DNA of 20,010 nucleotides from Nemertoderma westbladi (GCA_032718475.1 JAUCBJ010005495.1:1-20010), one strand, 5' to 3'; shown: positions 1-9,039, counted from the stretch's first letter. The notes: generated by a model from the sequence alone, not told the origin. Translations and numbers: made by a program.

Positions 1-460
1 GTATGTATGATCAGTTAGCAGTGATTCCATGAGTCAGGTAGTCGTTAGGTATGTTAAATTGCAGTTAAAGGATATATGCCCTTTATAATTAAACCTACTA
101 GTGTACGACTAAAAAACAGTAAAGCACAAAATACTTCCAAGTCGTTCTTTCTTTGGCTCAAGACTGAATGTAAACACTGCACATAGGCATTGCGTCATTT
201 CTCGGAAATTTTCTGTACAAGGAGCCACAAAAACGCTCTCATTGGCTGACTGAACTGAGAGACGCCGTAGAACAAAGGAAATCAACACGTATGAATGTCA
301 GCTGTTAACCGTAGTCATAGTAACTACTGTTCAAGAGTAGCTATCACCCTTTTGCGTCACGAATTGCCATAGAATCATAAAATATGCCTTTCACAGTACA
401 CATACGGAGGAAATAGGTCTTAGATCCTCTAAAAACACCGATACAGCAATAATACGGTCT
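1..460 (-). repeat. Inverted, diverged homologue of the promoter-like segment at 16010-16440
   Basis: Read on the minus strand, this segment aligns by eye with 16010-16440 of the plus strand. Shared landmarks in the same order are AAAATACTCTGTAGTT, GTGACGNAAAAG, TACTCTTGAA, a CAGCTGA motif, CCAATNAGAGCGTTT, TTTTTAGTCNTACACTAG with the TAGGTTTAATTATAA that follows, ATATATCCTTTAACTGC and CTAACTGATCATACATAC. This copy has roughly 45 extra bases between the last two blocks. The two are clearly diverged, so this is not a fresh duplication. It lies on the same strand as the GTP cyclohydrolase exons, between the 944-1028 exon and the last exon outside the window. It may be part of an LTR or a multicopy promoter unit. 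It runs off the left edge, so its full extent is unknown. Confidence 0.75.
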
Positions 461-943
461 CTTACACTTATTAAATCAACTACAGAGTATTTTAATGTAA
501 AAGATAATACTGCTCGCAGCATTGAGTTTGTTATTTCTAGTTTCTATTCACATGTTAAGACACATTTGCGATATATTTAATGCTTAGAATTGCGTAATGT
601 TCTAATGCTCAAACTATTAGCTCTTGCAAGAGGGACATGAGACTGAAAAATTACATTACTTTCAATTTCGGAAATGGTGACGTTGTAGAATACAAACTAC
701 TGGCGCTGTTTGAATTCTTTTTAAACTAGCCACGTGCAAAACTGTGTGGTATGAGACAACATACAAATTAACGGTTACCAACACCTGACTGATCGATATT
801 CGTTAAAATCAGCGTCGTTTATGCAATGAACTATATATATTAACGTATTCATATTTTTCAACATTTTCACACTTCACATACTCTCGCCAAAAATAATATT
901 TTGAAATTCACTAAAACATTACTAGTTATTCAATGATACTAAC
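461..943. other. Intronic DNA, no recognised gene
   Basis: This lies between the inverted homologue and the donor of the 944-1028 exon. Similarity to the region upstream of 16010 may continue weakly, but I could not fix a boundary. No reading frame encodes the last GTP cyclohydrolase exon (the HMCMVMRG-type zinc and substrate motif), so that exon must lie left of the window. Confidence 0.5.
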
Positions 944-1028
944 TTGGCTTCAATAACAACTCCCACTCCTGCAGGGCTCACGGCTTTGGTTATTGCCTCA
1001 GCAATCTGTTTAGTTAATCTTTCCTGAA
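944..1028 (-). CDS. GCH1: GTP cyclohydrolase I, penultimate coding exon
   Basis: This exon encodes [17 protein letters not shown] followed by [11 protein letters not shown], the near-C-terminal segment of GTP cyclohydrolase I. The enzyme converts GTP to 7,8-dihydroneopterin triphosphate in the cytosol, the committed step to tetrahydrobiopterin. The acceptor reads TTATTTAG before TTCAGGAAAG (AG at 1030-1029). The donor reads GCCAA|GTTAGT (GT at 943-942). The length is 85 bp, equal to exon 5 of human GCH1 as I recall it. It enters in phase 1, using the G that ends the previous exon to complete the Val codon, and leaves two bases for the next codon. The next exon, with the third zinc ligand (Cys of HMCM), is outside the window. 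No break is seen. Confidence 0.95.
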
Positions 1029-1855
1029 CTAAATAAGATAAAATGAAACTGTTAGCGGATAATGATTAGTGCTGATGCAAGTCGTATATATTCCGTCGAG
1101 ATCTGAACTCCAAAAAAACCCTATGACGCAAAAAAAAAACAGGTTCAAACAATCAATTTACTAAAGCGACATATTTTCGAAATTTGGTACCCACCAAAAA
1201 ACAAGTTTAACATTTTTTTAGCATATTTTATATGTATTCTGTCTAATTGCGAACACCAAAAAACCAATGTAATTTTAAAATACAGGTGTTACAAACCATA
1301 TTTCATGAAATGTAAATTTCAAAAAACGTCTCAAATAAAGTGCCAAAATTAGGGTTTAAAAACAGTGCTGTAACTCCAGAAGTTCGCAATATTTTTAAAA
1401 ACCGTTTTAGAAACGCACTAAACTTGAACTCAAAGCGGGAACTCATACAATCATCAGCATAAGACTGACTGCATACTACACTAACCTACATAATGGACTG
1501 TACGGTCTTACTTAACCTGATTAATTATTTACCTCAACTTTTATTTAACTGACAATTTTCCTTTCCAAGGTCTTGTTTTATTGTGCAGTGCAGGTATCGT
1601 GCGAAATGCATTTTATCGTTTTTATCGTTAAACAAATAAAAATGAAATGAAATGAGATTAAAAAAAATAGGTAATCAATAATAGGAAAGCAATACATTTT
1701 TAGATAATGTCGTAAAATTTCAGATTCCCAAATACGTTTGTTTCAGAGTTATAACAAAAAACCACGGGGTGTCATATTGACCCCCCCCCCCCCCCCCCCC
1801 CTTCTCACTTGTTAAACGTACATATATGTGTTGTTGGTATCAGAACTGAACCCAC
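1029..1855 (-). other. GCH1 intron (827 bp), no gene inside
   Basis: This intron runs from donor GTGGGT (GT at 1855-1854) to acceptor TTATTTAG at 1030-1029. It is AT-rich with several A/T runs and no coding potential. Its notable content is a homopolymer of 21 C on the plus strand (1781-1801), which is a G tract in the transcript about 55 nt downstream of the donor. Confidence 0.85.
1781..1801. repeat. Poly(C)21 / poly(G)21 homopolymer
   Basis: An uninterrupted run of 21 C on the plus strand. In the GCH1 transcript it reads as G21 near the start of the intron. Length polymorphism and assembly error are likely at such a tract. Confidence 0.95.
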
Positions 1856-2053
1856 CTTGCAACCGTCTACTGAATGACTCCACGATGCGAGCAATCTTAC
1901 TTAGACCCAAAACTCTCTTGTTAGGAAGATATCCAACATGAACGCATCCCATGAAAGGTACCAGATGATGTTCACAAAGGGAATACATCTCAATATCCTT
2001 CACTATAACCATTTCATCGGTGTCTTCTTCAAAGACCGCGTTATTAATAACAT
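1856..2053 (-). CDS. GCH1: GTP cyclohydrolase I, catalytic-core exon with zinc motif CEHH
   Basis: The exon encodes [20 protein letters not shown], then [20 protein letters not shown], then [18 protein letters not shown] and ESFSRRLQ. This is the central catalytic region of GTP cyclohydrolase I. The Cys and second His of CEHH correspond to two of the three zinc ligands, and the third lies in the exon outside the window. The acceptor is TTCCAG before ATGTTATT (AG at 2055-2054), so the true start is the splice site and not the in-frame ATG at 2066. The donor is CAAG|GTGGGT. The length of 198 bp equals human exons 2, 3 and 4 together as I recall them, so this gene keeps as one exon what vertebrates split into three. 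No stop or frameshift is seen. Confidence 0.97.
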
Positions 2054-3531
2054 CTGGAACATTCAATTATCATTAAAAATACCAGTACAACCGTGTCACA
2101 GGTGGTGCAACACTCATATACGTAACCTACTGTTGTAACGCTGTAGCGTGCCCTGGTAGTCACTCCATCTGTTGTTCTTCATTATGAATAATTAATATCT
2201 GACGTGACCAGTTTTTCCGGCTCATCAACTTTCCTCTAAAAGCCTGTGAGCTTGTTAGAATGGAAGTAGGTACAAATAAATTATTTATTTTAAAGGTAGA
2301 AACTAGTTTGTACACTAAGTTACCTTATTACGCAAGCTCCGTTTAGAACGCATTTATTAAGAATCGCTCCATCAATTACTGAATGCCCAAACGAACTGTA
2401 CCATCAATAGAGACTCTTATTGATATTAATTAACATATTAGTCGATTGGGTTGGATTAAAATACAATGCCGTAATCATTCATTGGTTTCAATCATACCGG
2501 TACTGTGGGAATATGGCTCAACGCCCACACACACTCCCTCATCCAAAATCAACTCCACTCATTGCCTTAACCGGTACGGTTATTATGAACGATTCAATTG
2601 ATATGAAACTGTTATGATTTAGGCGGATTTGCCTGGTACACATAATATTTCATTACATGTGGTGCGGTTGAGGCTAATACTGAATCAATATTCAATTCAA
2701 TATTCCCCCAAATTATGGCCTAATTAATAAAAGTTTTCCAATTATTATACTTTTATATTTATATGAAGTATTGCAATGCTGGGCTACGGGATGCTATATT
2801 TAACAGTTATATGGTTAATAGTTATAGTTATATTATAGTACATATAGTACGTATATGTAAAAGCATCTCCAATATCTCGGTTATTACTCATTAATTTGTT
2901 TGTTTTGGTTATCGTCTCGTTAACAATCTTCTCCAATTTTTCACTCCTTGTGATAAATCCATTAAACATTAAATCCATTAAACATTACAATCTTTGCGTG
3001 TCATAGTCTGTCTCGAGTTTTGTATTTTTGTATTTTTGCATTTTTGAATTTTACAAAAAAATGTTAAAAAAAACAAAATAATACAATTTTTTAAAAATGT
3101 TCTAGAACAAAAAATTATATGTTCTAGAACATTATTTAATAAAAAAATAATTCGAAATATCCTAGAATACTTCACACTAACATTAAAAAGTAGTAGCTAG
3201 TAAACTAAACACATTTTAGAGCAAACTGAAAATGTTGGCACTTACGGAACTCTAGCCGCATTTTTAGTGTCCGAGTAAACATTGCGGTATAGCTACTGTA
3301 ATTTGGCCTCTATTTCTAATAATAATACAAAAAATAATATTAGCCTACTACCTTTTGTATGGGAATTAATCAAAACGACAAGTAATATCAAGTTTCAGGT
3401 TATATTTCAATGTGAAATCATTTATCTTGAGTTGTAAACTGTACATTAATTCCTTATTGAATGTACACATATTTTGCAATCTAGAGTTATATTGCACTTC
3501 ATAACAAATAATTGACCGTACAAACGGTGTT
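2054..3531 (-). other. GCH1 intron, repeat-free part
   Basis: Non-coding AT-rich intron between the catalytic exon and the minisatellite. It has short open frames without recognisable products. At 3096-3133 it contains a perfect inverted repeat, described separately. A pair of ACCGGTAC words occurs near 2500 and 2570. Confidence 0.8.
3096..3133. repeat. Perfect inverted repeat with two GTTCTAGAAC palindromes
   Basis: AATGTTCTAGAAC (3096-3108) and GTTCTAGAACATT (3121-3133) are exact reverse complements around a 12-base AT spacer. Each arm also contains the palindrome GTTCTAGAAC, whose TTCNNGAA core fits two head-to-head heat-shock-element half sites. It could be a cruciform-prone intronic repeat. 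Regulation by heat-shock factor is only a possibility, because it lies deep inside an intron. Confidence 0.7.
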
Positions 3532-4240
3532 TAACCTTTGGTAAAAAAACAGTAATACTAAACCTACCCTCAACCTCCTCTTCATAACCTTTGGTAAACA
3601 AACGGTAATACTAAACCTACCCTCAACCTCGTCTTCATAACCTTTGGTAAATAAACAGTAATACTAAACCTACCCTCAACCTCATCTTCATAACCTTTGG
3701 TAAACAAACGGTAATACTAAACCTACCCTCAACCTCGTCTTCATAACCTTTGGTAAATAAACAGTAATACTAAACCTACCCTTAACCTCCTCTTCATAAC
3801 CTTTGGTAAATAAACAGTAATACTAAACCTACCCTCAACCTCCTCTTCATAACCTTTGGTAAATAAACAGTAATACTAAACCTACCATCAACCTCCTCTT
3901 CATAACCTTTGGTAAATAAACAGTAATACTAAACCTACCCTTAACCTCCTCTTCATAACCTTTGGTAAATAAACAGTAATACTAAACCTACCATCAACCT
4001 CCTCTTCATAACCTTTGGTAAATAAACAGTAATACTAAACCTACCCTTAACCTCCTCTTCATAACCTTTGGTAAATAAACAGTAATACTAAACCTACCCT
4101 CAACCTCCTCTTCATAATCTTTGGTAAATAAACAGTAATACTAAACCTACCCTCAACCTCCTCTTCATAACCTTTGGTAAATAAACAGTAATACTAAACC
4201 TACCTTCAACCTCCTCTTCATAACCTTTGGTAAGAAATTG
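3532..4240 (-). repeat. 53-bp minisatellite built from a GCH1 exon end and its splice donor
   Basis: Units begin at 3563 and recur every 53 bp (3616, 3669, 3722, 3775, 3828, 3881, 3934, 3987, 4040, 4093, 4146) up to the true exon end at 4199. A partial unit lies at the far side. In transcript sense each unit reads TTACCAAAGGTTATGAAG, then AGGAGGTT, then the donor GTAGGT, then TTTAGTATTACTGTTTAT. It therefore repeats the codons for TKGYEEEVE together with the donor of the 4204-4345 exon. Every full unit keeps the GTAGGT donor. Small variants (GTTGAG, GTTAAG, GTTGAT) are arranged in places as 106-bp dimers, for example 3563-3774 and 3881-4092, which points to expansion by unequal exchange or slippage. 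The array is intronic, and its frame stops soon if read through. Confidence 0.95.
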
Positions 4241-4345
4241 GATAGATTTTGCTGCCCGTTCGGGGGTTTTCTTTAAACCATCCCTGTTGGGATCTTCTCC
4301 AATGCATTCGAGAATTGTTCTAAATGCCTCCATTATTCGTTCCTC
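4204..4345 (-). CDS. GCH1: GTP cyclohydrolase I, N-terminal part of the catalytic domain
   Basis: The exon encodes EERIMEAFRTILECIGEDPN, then RDGLKKTPERAAKSIQFLTK and GYEEEVE. This is the first helix region of the GTP cyclohydrolase I catalytic domain, including the conserved EDPxRDGLxxTPxRAA stretch. The acceptor CTTTATAG precedes GAGGAACG at 4345, with an in-frame TAG in the intron just upstream, so coding must come in by splicing. The Met at 4333 is therefore probably internal. The donor is GAAG|GTAGGT with GT at 4203-4202. Phase 1 matches the catalytic exon, giving ...EVE-DVINNAV. In human GCH1 this region belongs to the single large first exon, so an extra intron splits it here. The upstream exon was not found in the window, and a retroelement relic lies at 4640-6780 on the 5' side. 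Confidence 0.94.
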
Positions 4346-4639
4346 CTATAAAGGTAAGGAGTTATTAGTGACATATTTTTTGGCATTATCCAATTTTTTT
4401 TAAAAAGCACTGTTTTCTTCTAAAAAAATAAATATAATGTATCTACTTCTATACAGTTAATTACCCACCACCAACTGACGTTACCATAGCAACAAACATA
4501 AAAAATAACAATACACATACAAAAGAATTTACTTAGTAGGCCTAGCAGCTATCAAACAACATTTTGTTTCATACAAAGCACCAAACTGCATAATATGTGT
4601 ACTGATGTTGTATGTTTATGAGTGGTTGCCTGGCATTCA
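4346..4639. other. Non-coding DNA 5' of the GCH1 exon, nothing recognised
   Basis: AT-rich sequence with no convincing first exon of GTP cyclohydrolase. It contains one TAGGCCTA-type word near 4536. It is probably intron, but could be the 5' flank if a short upstream exon was missed. Confidence 0.5.
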
Positions 4640-6780
4640 TGCACAGTCTTCCAACCTGAGTCCAATTATCCACTTTGTCCTCGATCCCCTGAGAGCGCGC
4701 GAAGCCCCACGGATAACTGCCAGTTGAATCCGGGTTCTAACCCAAGACATCATGAAGCTAGGGCCACTGGTTAAGTTTCAAGGCAAACGTCCTGAGGAGT
4801 TTGTTTGCCATGGGAGGCAAGACTCTCATTGCATGATATGACAAATGGTGAGAAGTCACCATGCCGAGACCAGACTGCATCCGAGTAGAGCTGCTTCTTT
4901 ACATCTTCAGCCGACTCGAGGACAGAGCTTGCGGGGCAACCCACATACGATCCGGCGTCAAGGTTAACCAACCTGATGTCGATCAACGCCTTGGTGTGTA
5001 TGTTGAAAACCCCCCAAATGCCCACGTTACAAAGAAGACCTGAAGCTCCATCATCCCCTTGTTGTTTCCGAACGACTGGCTCACCAGTGACATTTCATGG
5101 TCCGAGTGCCATTGCTGCTAGGTTGCCCACAATGTCCTGGAGCTCATTGTACTGTTGGATAATGAGACCTCCCTTCCTACAGTTTAGGCCATGATTTAAA
5201 TCAAAGGGGGTTCCACAACAACAGGTGATGAGGAGACAAGGGGCAGACCATAGCGGATGGTCAGCGCATCCTGGAACTCTTGTGGGGAAAGGTCAAGGTT
5301 ATTCTCAGCACAAGGGAGACAGGAAACCCAACCACTGGCTGCACCTCTTTGAACTCGGTTTCCTCCCGAGCCAAGTGCTCTACATGCCCTGTTTTGTGAG
5401 CCCACTGCAGACAGGCGAGGTTGTCTGCCAATGAGAATGTTTCTTCTCCGAGGATTGCCTCACTGAGGTAGCGGGTTCCTGCCCAGGAAGTGTTAAAGGT
5501 GGGAGTGGCCTCTATGACTGGATTGTGCAGGCCCAACTCACCAGAGCGTGGGAATAGAGCAAACAGTCTGCGTTCCTTTGCAGATATTTCGCCCCCGAGT
5601 ATTTGCCGAAGGAAACGTTGTATAATAGGATCCTCGAGGATATGGAACTCGTGGCAGCAGCACTCTTACCTCCAGCTGCCAGTGTGACCAGAGGTAAGGT
5701 GGAAGTAAGCCCATTCTCTCAGCAGAGAGCAGGGCATGTCTTAAAACCCAGCTTGTGGCTGTTCGACAGTCAGATCTGTCAGTCTATCAATGGCATCAAC
5801 CCAATCAGCGACCTAGGCCCCCACAAATGCTTGATGCACAACTTATCTGATGCCTGTGCCAGAAAACCACCAAGGAAGTGGTGAAACATCAATATTGATG
5901 GTGTTACCTGAAAATATCTGCTTTGTCTCCTCATGACCACATGAGCTGGTGCCACCACGAGGTAGCTCTAAGATGGTTCTGGGAAGTATCCAAGGGCTGT
6001 ACCTTTCTCCTTCAACCAACGGAACCACTTCAAGATATCTTATAGTTTCCCTGCTGCAGCAGAGTCATCCGCAAACCAGTTATGTTTGGTTTCCACAGAC
6101 CAGAGCCCCAAAATTAAAGGAATTAAAGGAAAATTAAAGGATCACCCTGTGTGTCTCCATCCTCGCAGAACAGTATCTCCTTGGTCCCACTTACTATTAG
6201 AATGCTGGAATGATTAGAATGGAGCACTGTGTCCATAGTTGATGGACGATTTACAATGCCAACACCCTGTTCAGTGAGTTAAAGGCATTGGAAACGTGGA
6301 ATAGGAAGATTCCCCAGCCATCATTGGCCCACTCATGGAAAATATCGGACATAGTGTGGACAGCCACCTTGACTCCCACTGATGTGCTGGCAGTGAGTTG
6401 TTCAGTGCCGCATGTCACAGTTACATTGTTGCTGGTGGCTTATGCCATGGTGCGAGCGAAAATCCTACGGAGGCATTCACCTATCCCGATTGGGCATACA
6501 CTGGGACATTTAACGACGGTAATGAGCCAACTGGACAAGAGAACCCATGTTGACTCTCACATTACAATGGAATGCTGTGAGCAATTCCCACAATACCCTC
6601 ATGGAGGTGCTCTCGGTGAGCCCCAAATCTAAGCAGGTAATTCTGACACCATGTGGAATCAGATTCGGCAGGGCTTGCTCCTCCGTGGAGGTGGCAAATA
6701 GCAGACTCTATGTGGGCTGCGGATATATCAACATTGACATATACTGGAAAGTCGGCGCCTAGGTCCAACAGATACTCAGC
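4640..6780 (-). pseudogene. Decayed reverse transcriptase of an unclassified retroelement
   Basis: In minus-strand order the following blocks can be read across shifting frames. First is an N-terminal region with HIESAICHLHGGASPAESDS and LLRFGAH (about 6768-6562). Next are CPIGIGECLRRIF (about 6500), DGWGIFLFHVSNAFNSLNR (about 6330-6260), and GDTQGDPL (about 6158-6138), which is the RT palm motif. The catalytic box FADDS is at 6075-6061, followed by LGYFPEP and SYLVV. Then come a thumb-like region (5536-5240), a CCCGxxFxxxHxxxC zinc-knuckle-like block with RKGGLIIQQYNE (about 5225-5150), and a C-terminal domain GIWGVFNIHTKALIDIR with HGDFSPFVIS (5025-4800). Last is WVRTRIQLAVIRGASRALRG (about 4750-4690). 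I recall this block order from multicopy RT proteins of cnidarians and other invertebrates, but I cannot name the clade. In-frame stops (GKL*DIL, EPS*SYL) and several frameshifts show it is dead. Confidence 0.85.
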
Positions 6781-7117
6781 AGGGGTGGTGCTGCCGAAGG
6801 GTGCTTGCTACGAAGTTATTAGTTAGTAAGGTATAATTAGGAAGTGATTTCCCCAACTTAGAGCTCATAAATTTGTTGTTTTTAATGTGAATACCATAGG
6901 GTGTAATCCATCCAAACCAATATAATTTTCAATTAATCTGATCCAAATTTTTTGATGCTACATTATCTAGCAAATATCCCAAAAAATTATATAAACCTAA
7001 AAAAAATATGTAGATCACTTTAAATTGTATATTTTTCCTTATTCATTTCCATATGCACTAGTTGCACCTCATCGAATAGCTCTCTCAAGGTGTGGTTTCG
7101 GTAATAGTTCTCTAGGG
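6781..7117. other. Non-coding spacer, nothing recognised
   Basis: AT-rich sequence between the retroelement relic and the 40-bp minisatellite. No open frame, RNA gene or repeat was recognised. Confidence 0.5.
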
Positions 7118-8471
7118 ATAGAGCTTGGATTGTGAAGAAAGATGCCTCCAGAGTGGGATAGAGCACGGATCCTGGAGAAAGATACCTCTACTGTAGAGTT
7201 GAGAAGAGCTCGGACGGTGGAGAAAGATACCTCTAGAGTTGAGAAGAGCTCGGACGGTGGAGAAAGATACCTCTAGAGTTAAGAAGAGCTCGGACGGTGG
7301 AGAAAGATACCTCTAGAGTTAGGAAGAGCTCGGAAGGTGGAGAAAGATACCTCCAGAGTGGGGTAGAGGTCGGACCCTGGAGAAAGATACCTCTAGAGTT
7401 GGGAAGAGCTCGGAAGGTGGAGAAAGATACCTCTAGAGTTAGGAAGAGCTCGGAAGGTGGAGAAAGATACCTCCAGAATTGGGTAGATCTTGGGCAGTGG
7501 GGAAAGATACCTCTAGCTAGAGTTGGGAAGAGCTCGGAAGGTGGAGAAAAATACCTCCAGAATTGGGTAGATCTTGGGCAGTGGAGAAAGATACATCCAG
7601 AGTGGGGTAGAGCTCGGAATGTGGAGAAAGATACCTCCAGAGTGGGGTAGAGTTCGGATGGTGGAGTAAGATACCTCCACAGTTGGGTAGAGCTTGGAAG
7701 GTGGAGAAATATACCTCCAGAGTGGGCAGAGCTTGGACGGTTTATAAAGATACCTCCGGAGTGGGGTAGAGCTCGGAAGGTGGATAAAGATACCCCCAGT
7801 GTGGGGTAGAGCTCGGGAGGTGGAAAAAGATACATCCACGGTTGGGTAGAGCTCGGAAGGTGGATAAAGATACCTCCAGAGTGGGGTAGAGCTCGGAAGG
7901 TGGATAAAGATACCCCCAGTGTGGGGTAGAGCTCGGGGGGTGGAAAAAGATACATCCACGGTTGGGTAGAGCTCGGAAGGTTGATAAAGATACCTCCAGA
8001 GTTGGGTAGAGGTCAGACGGTGGAGAAAGATACCTCCACTGTGGGGTAGAGCTCGGATGGTGGATAAAAATACCTCCAGAGTTGGGTAGAGCTCGGATGG
8101 TGGATAAAGACACCTCCAGAGTTGGGTAGAGCTCGGAAGGTGGATAAAGATACCTCCGAGTTGGGTAGAGCTCTGGAGGTGGAAAAAGATATATCCACGG
8201 TTGGGTAGAGTTTGGAAGGTGGAGAAAGATACCCCCAGTGTAGGGTAGAGCTCTGGAGGTGGAAAAAGATACATCCACGGTTGGGTAGAGCTTGGAAGGT
8301 GGAGAAAAATACCTCCAGAGTTGGGTAGAGCTCGGAAGGTGGAGAAAAATACCTTCACAGTTGGGTAGAGCTCGGAAGGTGGATAAAGATACCTACAGAG
8401 TAGGGTAGAGGTCAGACGGTGGAGAAAGATACCTCCAGTGTGGGTTAGAGCTCGGAGGGTGGAGAAAGATA
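7118..8471. repeat. 40-bp minisatellite, about 34 copies
   Basis: The unit on the plus strand is approximately GATACCTCCAGAGTTGGGTA followed by GAGCTCGGAAGGTGGAGAAA. Variants include CCTCTAGAGTT, CCCCCAGTGT and CATCCACGGTT. Because 40 is 3n+1, the frame rotates with every unit, and long stop-free frames result on both strands (up to about 330 codons on the minus strand). These frames have no recognisable domain and should not be annotated as genes. A higher-order repeat of three units (120 bp) is visible at about 7775-8014. A few units have indels, for example the extra CTAGC near 7515 and 1-bp losses near 8155. Confidence 0.95.
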
Positions 8472-8577
8472 GGCCACTTATTCGATATGGGTCACCCAAT
8501 TTGGAAATTTTACAAACTCACCTATAATAATATAACATATATATAATACATATATATTATATATATATGTATTATAC
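8472..8577. other. Unrelated AT-rich insert between two blocks of the 40-bp array
   Basis: About 60 bp of unique sequence followed by alternating AT/TA sequence (about 8533-8576) interrupts the minisatellite. The repeat resumes in register with CATCCAGAGTGGGGTAGAG. It could be a small insertion or an AT microsatellite expansion. Confidence 0.7.
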
Positions 8578-8816
8578 ACATCCAGAGTGGGGTAGAGATG
8601 GGACAGTGGAGAAAGATACCTCCAGAGTGGGGTAGAGGTTGGTTGGTGGAGAAAGATAGCTCCAGAGTGGCGCAGAACTTGGATGGTGGATAAAGATACC
8701 TCCAGAGTGGCATAGAGTTTGGACAGTGGAGAAAGTTACCTCCAGAGTGGGGTAAAGCTCGGAAGGTGGAGAAAGATACCTCCACAGTTCGGTAGAGCTT
8801 GGAAGGTGGAGCAAGT
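8578..8816. repeat. 40-bp minisatellite, second block of six copies
   Basis: This has the same unit and orientation as the main block. Copies are more diverged, with words such as GGGACAGTGG, TTGGTTGGTGG and TGGCGCAGAACTT. The higher divergence fits the usual decay of array edges. Confidence 0.92.
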
Positions 8817-8971
8817 GAGATTCGGGATTTTCGATGAAAGAATGAATTTCGATGAATTTCGGATTTGAAGAAAGATTTTTGAAAAAGATATTCCGATTCC
8901 ACCAGCGGTTTAATTATCAAGATATATAGAATTAATGTGATGGGTTCCGAGTTGGCGAAAGATCCCGACCG

Positions 8972-8991
8972 GTGTGTGTGTGTGTGTGTGT
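8972..8991. repeat. (GT)10 microsatellite
   Basis: Ten GT dinucleotides in a row, with no other role seen. Confidence 0.95.
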
Positions 8992-9039
8992 TACGAGTCG
9001 AATGGAAAATAAGCGTCACCGCGTCTGTTAGTCTACTGA

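Noticed and set aside
1812-2066. Met at 2066 as start of the catalytic segment
   Set aside because: The bases between 2066 and 2054 end in TTCCAG, a splice acceptor, and phase matching with the 4204-4345 exon places the junction at 2053.
4112-4333. GCH1 frame read as one 73-residue protein from Met 4333
   Set aside because: The frame after GYEEEVE reads through the splice donor into the minisatellite. The real exon ends at 4204 and begins at the acceptor at 4345.
4861-6768. Plus-strand open frames across the retroelement relic
   Set aside because: They are antisense shadows. The recognisable reverse transcriptase motifs are all on the minus strand.
7233-8499. Long minus-strand open frames (240 and 328 codons) with LPSSTQLWRYLYPPSELYPT-like repeats
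   Set aside because: They are translations of the 40-bp minisatellite. The same peptide appears in several frames because the unit is 3n+1 long, and no domain or start context supports a gene.
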